Assembly: GCA_964413425.1 (NCBI GenBank)
Contig: CAYPST010000167.1
Location: forward strand, 1-6,450
Length of the DNA: 6,450 bases
Direction of reading: 5' to 3'
Origin: DATFLS01 sp964413425
Lineage (GTDB): Bacteria > Fidelibacterota > JAANXI01
A model generated the notes under the pieces. That model did no database searches, was not told where the DNA came from, and saw only the letters and a program-made list of their open reading frames with translations. Both the position numbers and the translations under genes were made by a program. Of this stretch, positions 1-3,561 are shown piece after piece (position 1 is the stretch's first letter; each line of letters starts with the position of its first letter).

Positions 1-1
1 C

Positions 2-772
2 AGGGTCTATAAGGAATTGCCCCCTATTTTTGAGGTTTTGCTGTCAAACTTAAGAACAAAGCTAACAGTTGAAGCGCCACTCCTGGAAGATGCTATTCAG
101 AACTATCAAATCCCACTCTTTGGCAGAAGTCCTGAGGATTTAAAACTTTATACAGGCATCGATTTAGCCTTGGAGGCGTTCCAGCAGGCTTTTGAGTCCG
201 ACGGCAAAGACGACCTTCTCGATAAGCATCTCCTGAAAGAGATGGAGAAATACGGCTCCCTTTTTCATAAGCAACAGGGTACTGTGCAAATTTCAGGTCA
301 CCAAATCCGGGAACCGGCACAACTGCGATATGAAAATTTCAAGGATATCAAGAGGTTAGAGGAACGGACTCCTCCGCCTGTAAGGGCTATGATTCATGGT
401 ACACTGGATTTAATGCAATACAGCAGGGATTTAATTCTGATTGAAACGAAACAGGGGAGAATCAGAGCTATTTTATCCGGCGACCTCACATTCGATCAGG
501 TGAAAGATCACTTCGGCAGCAAAGTAATCATTGAAGGTATTGCTCACTTCAAACCTTCCGGAAAAGTCTCTTCCATTGAAGTGTCCAAAGTTCGCGAAGC
601 AGCAGAAAGCGATGAGTGGTTCTCTGCGCAACCTGCACCAATTACTGAGCAATTGGATTTGATTGAATTGAGAAAAGAGCAGGAATATACAGGAACGAAG
701 TTGGATAATATTATCGGACAATGGCCGGGCGATGAATCAATAGAAGACCTCCTCGCCTTACTGAAAAAATGA
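2..772 (+). CDS. Unrecognised ~250-residue protein upstream of a PIN toxin; probable antitoxin-like partner (5' partial)
   Basis: I do not recognise this family with confidence. The frame is open to the left edge (codons for R-V-Y-K-E precede the TTG at 17). An AAGGAA sits directly against that TTG, leaving no normal spacing, so the real start is probably outside the window. The visible protein is mostly helical and charged in its first ~110 residues. A middle segment (about residues 120-195 from the TTG) alternates beta-type stretches (MIHGTLDL, LILIETKQGRIRAIL, KVIIEGIAHFKPSGKVSSIEV), which could be a small barrel or OB-like domain. The end is acidic, WPGDESIEDLLALLKK; I recall similar WPGDE...LL tails in proteins encoded next to PIN toxins. 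Its stop overlaps the PIN start by ATGA, so the two are translationally coupled. The antitoxin or toxin-control role is inferred from position and tail only; no DNA-binding motif of a usual VapB is visible. Confidence 0.72.
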   Translation, partial: RVYKELPPIFEVLLSNLRTKLTVEAPLLEDAIQNYQIPLFGRSPEDLKLYTGIDLALEAFQQAFESDGKDDLLDKHLLKEMEKYGSLFHKQQGTVQISGHQIREPAQLRYENFKDIKRLEERTPPPVRAMIHGTLDLMQYSRDLILIETKQGRIRAILSGDLTFDQVKDHFGSKVIIEGIAHFKPSGKVSSIEVSKVREAAESDEWFSAQPAPITEQLDLIELRKEQEYTGTKLDNIIGQWPGDESIEDLLALLKK

Positions 773-1224
773 AGGCAGCCATTGATACAAATATCCTGGT
801 GCATCTTTTGAGAAATTCACCGGTCGTACCACGGATTCGGCAAGCATTTAAGGAACACAACATTAAAGATACTATACTCCTGTCAATTGTCAGTATTGGG
901 GAAATCCAATCGATTGCTCTCCAACGAAATTACGGAAAGAAGAAACACACTCGGATCAAACAGTTACTTCAGGAGTTTCTGGTCATTCCTATTAAGTCAT
1001 TAGATCTGGTAGAGAAATACGCTGAGATTGACGCGTATAGTCAGGGAACCCTTGCAAACAAGCCACTTCCGGAAGGTATGTCCGCCCGGAATATGGGAAA
1101 GAATGACATCTGGATAGCCGCGACTGCTGCCATAGCAAACGCAATCTTATTTTCCACGGATAAAGGTTTAACCCATCTTGATGGCCAGTTTTTTCCATTT
1201 GTCTATATCGACCAGACTATATGA
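769..1224 (+). CDS. PIN-domain ribonuclease, VapC-like toxin
   Basis: This is a 151-residue protein, the usual size of a PIN-domain toxin. The PIN acidic residues are in place: D6 in IDTNILV, E45 in the SIGEIQ segment, D113 in KNDIWIAATA and D131 in STDKGL. In this family they hold Mg2+ or Mn2+ for endoribonuclease cleavage, often of tRNA or rRNA. The RNMGKNDIWIAATA stretch is typical of type II VapC proteins. The ATG overlaps the stop of the preceding gene (ATGA at 769-772), which fits antitoxin-first translational coupling. The start is supported by that overlap and by DTN beginning at residue 6, as is normal. No small VapB gene is visible on either side, so the 250-residue upstream protein is the candidate partner. 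The domain call is secure; toxicity and target are inferred from the family. Confidence 0.9.
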   Translation: MKAAIDTNILVHLLRNSPVVPRIRQAFKEHNIKDTILLSIVSIGEIQSIALQRNYGKKKHTRIKQLLQEFLVIPIKSLDLVEKYAEIDAYSQGTLANKPLPEGMSARNMGKNDIWIAATAAIANAILFSTDKGLTHLDGQFFPFVYIDQTI

Positions 1225-1280
1225 AATCGCCTGAACTTACGCTACGAGTTGATAGAGAACTCGCTCCGATATGTTTTTTC

Positions 1281-1306
1281 CGTGACAGGTATATACCTGA
1301 GTCACG
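1281..1306. repeat. 26-bp near-perfect palindrome after the PIN gene
   Basis: CGTGAC and GTCACG flank the self-complementary CAGGTATATACCTG. Twelve base pairs can form with a two-base bulge and no loop. It lies 57 bases after the PIN stop. There is no T-run after it on either strand, so it does not look like a classical intrinsic terminator. It could be an operator, a recombination site or a transcript-end hairpin. Confidence 0.5.
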
Positions 1307-1551
1307 AATCATCCCTGAGGCAAAAGCAGCACAAATTTCTTATTGCATCCCGATACCGGTTTACACAGAATCGGTGGCGGTCATAATAGGGATGTTTGTT
1401 CACTCCGATTTTTTCGATGGAGGATGCCCGTGTGTTTCGTTTAACTCCGGTTGAAGAGAATTCGCACAACCTGATCTGCGCAGAACCAGCTATCCACAAT
1501 AACTAATGATGTGAAGTAGAGCAACATGAATTGTTGTCTGGTATGCCTCCT

Positions 1552-1665
1552 GACCAATCCGCTGTCTGAGCATCCGTTCTGATACGTCACTGCCGGGAGA
1601 GTTTGATGCTAATTTGGAAAAGTTCGCAGCCGTGCGCGTCCATAAACCGTGAGTTCGGATTGGTC
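1552..1665. repeat. 10-bp inverted repeat pair with nested 6-bp pair
   Basis: GACCAATCCG at 1552-1561 is the exact reverse complement of CGGATTGGTC at 1656-1665. Inside it AGCATC (1569-1574) pairs with GATGCT (1605-1610). The right arm overlaps the start of the next inverted repeat at 1664. No ORF fits the segment. It may be a small mobile-element relic or a folded RNA; either reading is weak. Confidence 0.35.
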
Positions 1666-1704
1666 TTGATTTTTTAGTTGCTTTTGTATCAAGACAAAAG
1701 CAAC
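1664..1704. repeat. Two overlapping, mutually exclusive inverted repeats
   Basis: GTTGCTTTTGT (1677-1687) and ACAAAAGCAAC (1694-1704) form a perfect 11-bp stem with the 6-base loop ATCAAG. TCTTGAT (1664-1670) is complementary to ATCAAGA (1688-1694), which is that loop plus the first base of the right arm, so the two pairings compete. I recall very similar strings (a TCTTGAT-T-run-TTTTGTATCAAGACAAAA arrangement) recurring between genes in Bacteroidota-like genomes, often mis-annotated as small proteins containing LDTK..KKSR. On that basis I call it a dispersed repeat. Confidence 0.6.
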
Positions 1705-1736
1705 AGAAGAAAGCGGTCAGGGGGCTGGGAGAACCT

Positions 1737-2033
1737 GTGGAACATCGATTCCCCATCGGCACTGCCTCCGCCTGGGATGCCGAAACTAACCAATGGTCAC
1801 AAGACCACACCCGCCCGGCAGACCTCTCTATCTTCTGCATATTACAGCCTACAGATCCTGATACTGTGAACCCGATGCACCTGGAGCAGTGGACGTTTCT
1901 TGTTGTGTCCACCGAGGTGTTGAACGAACACTGTCCCCATAAGAAAACGATTACGCTTTCCAGGCTTCGTAAGTTACACCATCAGGAGGTCGGGTTTGAG
2001 GGGTTGGATGACGCGGTGCGGAAAGTAGAAACT
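1737..2033 (+). pseudogene. C-terminal fragment of a restriction-endonuclease-like hypothetical protein
   Basis: The first ~98 codons of the frame read like a genuine protein end: SAWDAETNQWSQDHTRPADL, then a hydrophobic SIFCIL strand, then a proline/asparagine linker, LEQWTFLVVSTEVLNE, KKTITLSRLRKL and a final short helix ending DDAVRKVE. I associate the order AWD.ET / R.AD..VF / QW.F.V..T..L / K.I.L..L..L with a family of ~200-residue hypothetical proteins whose N-terminal half carries a PD-(D/E)XK-like IEVKS motif; this is from memory. Here that N-terminal half is absent: the bases upstream are the inverted repeat at 1664-1704. The frame also runs past the expected end into hairpin repeats, not stopping until 2562, while an out-of-frame TAG sits at the expected end. 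It is therefore truncated at the front and probably frameshifted or fused at the back. The GTG at 1737 need not be a real start. Confidence 0.5.
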
Positions 2034-2087
2034 AGGGAATGTATAATTTTCATTGACTGGCATCATAGACATAAACGACCTGAATAT

Positions 2088-2172
2088 TCAACCCCTATAG
2101 GGTTGATTGTGCTGGTGTCAGGTATCCCCCGGTTGCACCGGGGGCTATTCATATTGCAGCCCTTCGGGCTGC
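2088..2172. repeat. Three consecutive hairpins (REP-like cluster)
   Basis: Hairpin 1 is TCAACCC-CTATA-GGGTTGA (2088-2106), 7 bp. Hairpin 2 is CCCCCGGT-TGC-ACCGGGGG (2126-2144), 8 bp. Hairpin 3 is GCAGCCC-TTC-GGGCTGC (2156-2172), 7 bp. CTATTCATATT joins the last two. I remember the pattern of a C-run/G-run hairpin, then CTATTCATATT, then a second hairpin with a TTC loop, as a common intergenic repeat in environmental Bacteroidota-like genomes. No T-runs follow, so terminator function is not evident. Confidence 0.65.
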
Positions 2173-2270
2173 GCATCTTTCTTCTTGCAGTCCAGCTCAT
2201 TCAGAATCTAAGCTCTTCTCTGCCTGGACAACCCAGACCAATCCCGGAACGATTTCATGTGAATAGCCCC
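2141..2270. repeat. 130-bp unit bounded by 11-bp inverted repeats
   Basis: GGGGCTATTCA at 2141-2151 is exactly complementary, inverted, to TGAATAGCCCC at 2260-2270. The ends define a 130-bp unit too short to encode a transposase, which fits a MITE-like element or two copies of a dispersed repeat in opposite orientation. I see no clear target-site duplication, and the left end also forms part of a hairpin, so the mobile-element reading is tentative. Confidence 0.4.
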
Positions 2271-2302
2271 GCTTCCACACTACATCGATCCGGCTCCGCG
2301 TC

Positions 2303-2339
2303 CCTCCCTTTTCCCGGTTATACCGGGAAGAAAGGGAGG
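2303..2339. repeat. Strong 16-bp-stem hairpin
   Basis: CCTCCCTT (2303-2310) and AAGGGAGG (2332-2339) enclose TTCCCGGT (2311-2318), loop TAT, and ACCGGGAA (2322-2329), with a two-base GA bulge at 2330-2331. No T-run follows on either strand. The inner TTCCCGG/CCGGGAA core recurs in the hairpin at 2874-2890, on the other side of the LapA-like gene. Confidence 0.6.
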
Positions 2340-2364
2340 CCAGGAGGGATTGAGTTCCCGGAAG

Positions 2365-2431
2365 GGTGGAGGCTGGTCATCCCTCTCCTTTTTGTGTCAG
2401 GAGCGGGACCGAAGGTGAAGCCAGCCCCACC
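2365..2431. other. Nested inverted repeats, possible structured RNA
   Basis: GGTGG-A-GGCTGG (2365-2376) pairs with CCAGCCCCACC (2421-2431): 11 base pairs interrupted by one bulged A. Inside, TCCC-T-CTCCT (2380-2389) pairs with AGGAG-C-GGGA (2399-2408), with one mismatch. The result is a stem carrying an inner arm. I know no RNA family that matches it. The fold is seen by hand and has not been scored for energy or conservation. Confidence 0.3.
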
Positions 2432-2555
2432 TCTTGACAATCCCGCCGAGTGGAATCATCAGCGCTCAGATCATCCGGTCCCACCGCAGGTGCTCCTGAC
2501 CGTTCGCAACCCCACCCCGATGGCGGACAGAAATGTACACTACGACAGGGAAGAG

Positions 2556-2584
2556 TTGGAATAATCCGGTTTATTATCTATTAT
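2556..2584 (+). promoter_or_regulatory. Sigma70-like promoter for the LapA-like gene
   Basis: TTGGAA (2556-2561) and TATTAT (2579-2584) are separated by 17 bases. They match the TTGACA/TATAAT consensus at four and five of six positions. Transcription would start near 2591, leaving a leader of about 40 bases with GGAGG at 2616-2620. It is the first good promoter after the repeat region. Confidence 0.45.
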
Positions 2585-2630
2585 TCAAGTAACAGATATT
2601 CGGGTAACAAAGATTGGAGGACAAAATCCG

Positions 2631-2855
2631 ATGAAAACATGGAAAATAGTCACATTATTGGTGTTGGGTATTCTGGCACTTATTGTACTGTTTCAAAATA
2701 CCGCCGCGGTGGAAACACACATCCTGTTCTTTACTCTGATCATGCCCCGGGCATTGCTGCTGTTCCTGACGCTCCTGATTGGCTTTATCCTCGGGTTATA
2801 CGTTTCTTTTTACCGGCGACGGCGAACAGAGGCCGGTGAGAAACACTCCGGATAA
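2631..2855 (+). CDS. LapA-domain (DUF1049) small inner-membrane protein
   Basis: This 74-residue protein has two hydrophobic helices, about residues 5-21 and 40-60. The first ends in FQNT (21-24), the conserved QN-type turn of LapA/DUF1049 proteins. A short polar and aromatic link leads to MPRALLLFLTLLIGFILG, typical of the second LapA helix, and a basic RRRR patch (62-65) marks a cytoplasmic tail. In E. coli LapA works with LapB (YciM) in controlling lipopolysaccharide synthesis through LpxC turnover; here no lapB is adjacent, so only envelope location and family are safe. The start is set by GGAGG at 2616-2620, 10 bases before the ATG, and by the normal family length. It probably has its own promoter at 2556-2584. 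Confidence 0.85.
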   Translation: MKTWKIVTLLVLGILALIVLFQNTAAVETHILFFTLIMPRALLLFLTLLIGFILGLYVSFYRRRRTEAGEKHSG

Positions 2856-2873
2856 TTGGGAGTATCGGCAGGT

Positions 2874-2890
2874 TTCCCGGCTACCGGGAA
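2874..2890. repeat. Hairpin sharing the TTCCCGG/CCGGGAA core
   Basis: TTCCCGG (2874-2880), loop CTA, CCGGGAA (2884-2890). It starts 19 bases after the LapA-like stop codon, where a transcript-end hairpin would be expected, but no T-run follows. Its arms match the inner stem of the hairpin at 2303-2339, so it may instead be a second copy of a dispersed repeat. Confidence 0.5.
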
Positions 2891-3022
2891 CGCGACAGTT
2901 CATGAGATTCTCCTTAAAGTTCGGGCACTGCGGGGATCCCGGAACAGAAGGTATGAGGCCTTGCCGGTCAATCGTGTCCTGACCCTGATAGAATCCGGAG
3001 AACAAATCAGGATTTATAGACG

Positions 3023-3076
3023 CAGCCCGGAGAGCACTTTCGGGGCTGTCACCTCTGTCGGGTTCGTGTAAACCCG
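3023..3076. repeat. Two adjacent hairpins upstream of the coiled-coil gene
   Basis: CAGCCC (3023-3028) pairs with GGGCTG (3043-3048), and after a G/G mismatch the stem continues as GAGA/TTTC (one G-U pair) around the loop GCAC. Ten bases later CGGGTT (3059-3064) pairs with AACCCG (3071-3076). They lie 75-125 bases before the start codon. Neither is followed by a T-run. They could be the end of an upstream transcript, or a leader structure if transcription starts further left. Confidence 0.35.
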
Positions 3077-3149
3077 TCCGGTAAGTAGTCAGGAACCGAT
3101 TGTCATACCTGAGTATATTTCATCATTCAATTAACAGAAGGAGGTTCGT

Positions 3150-3437
3150 ATGTCCAAAAGAACAAAGTATATCAATTCCGTTGAGAGTAAACTCAGGAAA
3201 TGGGATAAGGAGATCGAAAAATTGGAAACCAAGGTGGAGCAGGCTGAGGCCGAAGCAAAAGCCGGGTATCAGGAACAACTTCGGGAGCTGCGGGAACAGC
3301 GTGCAGATGCTGAACAAAAGCTGAAAGAGTTGCAACAGGCCGGTGATGAAGCCTGGGATGAATTAAAAAACGGGCTGGAGAAAAGCTTTGACTCACTCTC
3401 TTCCTCAGTGAAGGCTGCGCTCAAAAAGTTTTCCTGA
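3150..3437 (+). CDS. Small coiled-coil protein, sll1863-like stress-response type
   Basis: This 95-residue, highly charged protein is almost entirely alpha-helical. From about residue 6 to 62 it is a long coiled coil rich in K, E, Q, A and R with hydrophobic residues at heptad-like spacing. Two tryptophans flank it (W18 in LRKWDKEI, W69 in DEAWDELK). An amphipathic end about 74-95 finishes in ALKKF. Length and pattern match small coiled-coil proteins annotated as sll1863-family stress response proteins. That label is by resemblance, and the molecular job of the family is poorly known. There is no signal peptide. The start is firm: AAGGAGG at 3138-3144 lies 5 bases before the ATG. It is convergent with the phosphorylase gene and lies in the same direction as the LapA-like gene, but 294 bases away, so probably a separate transcript. 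Confidence 0.8.
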   Translation: MSKRTKYINSVESKLRKWDKEIEKLETKVEQAEAEAKAGYQEQLRELREQRADAEQKLKELQQAGDEAWDELKNGLEKSFDSLSSSVKAALKKFS

Positions 3438-3470
3438 GCGGGAACAGGACCGATGTCTTTGGTGGACTGA

Positions 3471-3540
3471 CTTTATGTAAAAGAGCATAAAGGATCGTAT
3501 GGAGCTCCCCTGGCCGGTCCAGAGCCGGAACCGGACCGAT
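3471..3540. terminator. Inverted repeats between convergent genes (candidate bidirectional terminator)
   Basis: Two inverted repeats lie in the 124-base gap between the coiled-coil gene and the end of the phosphorylase gene. CTTTATG (3471-3477) pairs with CATAAAG (3486-3492), and CGGTCC (3515-3520) pairs with GGACCG (3533-3538). The position between convergent stops suggests transcript ends for both genes. No long T-run follows either stem, so a classical intrinsic terminator is not proven. Confidence 0.4.
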
Positions 3541-3561
3541 ACATACCGCCATCCGCCTTCC

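Larger units (their letters stand above)
1225..1736. other. Intergenic stretch without a credible gene, repeat-containing
   Basis: About 510 bases follow the PIN gene with no ORF that reads like a protein. A 77-codon frame starts at 1221 inside an ATGA overlap with the PIN stop, but its residues show no domain, and a minus-strand frame covers much of it (1302-1499). The stretch holds a near-perfect palindrome at 1281-1306, a 10-bp inverted repeat (1552-1561 with 1656-1665) and the overlapping inverted repeats at 1664-1704. It appears to be decayed or repeat DNA ending at the junction with the protein remnant that follows. Confidence 0.6.
2034..2555. other. Hairpin-rich intergenic DNA without a credible gene
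   Basis: About 520 bases lie between the protein remnant and the promoter of the LapA-like gene. The frame from the remnant stays open to 2564, but its sequence is proline/arginine-rich and simply reads through hairpins, so I do not treat it as coding. The stretch contains three adjacent hairpins (2088-2172), an inverted-repeat-bounded unit (2141-2270), a long hairpin (2303-2339) and a nested foldable segment (2365-2431). Confidence 0.6.
2856..3149. other. Intergenic region with several hairpins
   Basis: This gap of 294 bases separates the LapA-like gene from the coiled-coil gene. A 71-codon frame starting TTG at 2856 crosses it, but it has no ribosome binding site and no recognisable protein character. 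Hairpins lie at 2874-2890, 3023-3048 and 3059-3076, and a GGGATCCC palindrome lies at 2933-2940. Just before the downstream gene, GGAACC (3092-3097) lies 16 bases before TATATT (3114-3119). The GGAAC string is reminiscent of an ECF-sigma -35 box, but the -10 box is not convincing. Confidence 0.5.

Noticed and set aside
17..19. TTG at 17 as the true start of the first gene
   Set aside because: The frame is open to the window edge and the purine-rich AAGGAA touches the TTG with no spacing, so the gene most likely starts outside the window.
1221..1454. 77-codon frame starting in an ATGA overlap with the PIN stop
   Set aside because: The overlap is tempting, but the residues show no domain, helix pattern or family character, it crosses the 1281-1306 palindrome, and there is no separate ribosome binding site.
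1490..1912. 140-codon minus-strand frame
   Set aside because: It is antisense to the recognisable protein remnant and reads through the 1664-1704 repeat. It is the kind of LDTK..KKSR-containing spurious ORF such repeats generate.
2034..2564. Continuation of the 1737 frame as one 275-residue protein
   Set aside because: After about residue 98 it reads through three hairpins and proline/arginine-rich sequence. It is better explained as read-through of a broken gene.
1225..2630. CRISPR array or tRNA gene in the repeat region
   Set aside because: The repeats are inverted and of different sequence, with no regular direct-repeat/spacer pattern, and no cloverleaf with TTC-type arm was found.
2450..2839. 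129-codon frame overlapping the LapA-like gene
   Set aside because: It lies in another frame over a clear membrane protein that has a good ribosome binding site.
2856..3071. 71-codon frame after the LapA-like gene
   Set aside because: TTG start next to the previous stop, no ribosome binding site, hairpins inside, no recognisable protein features.
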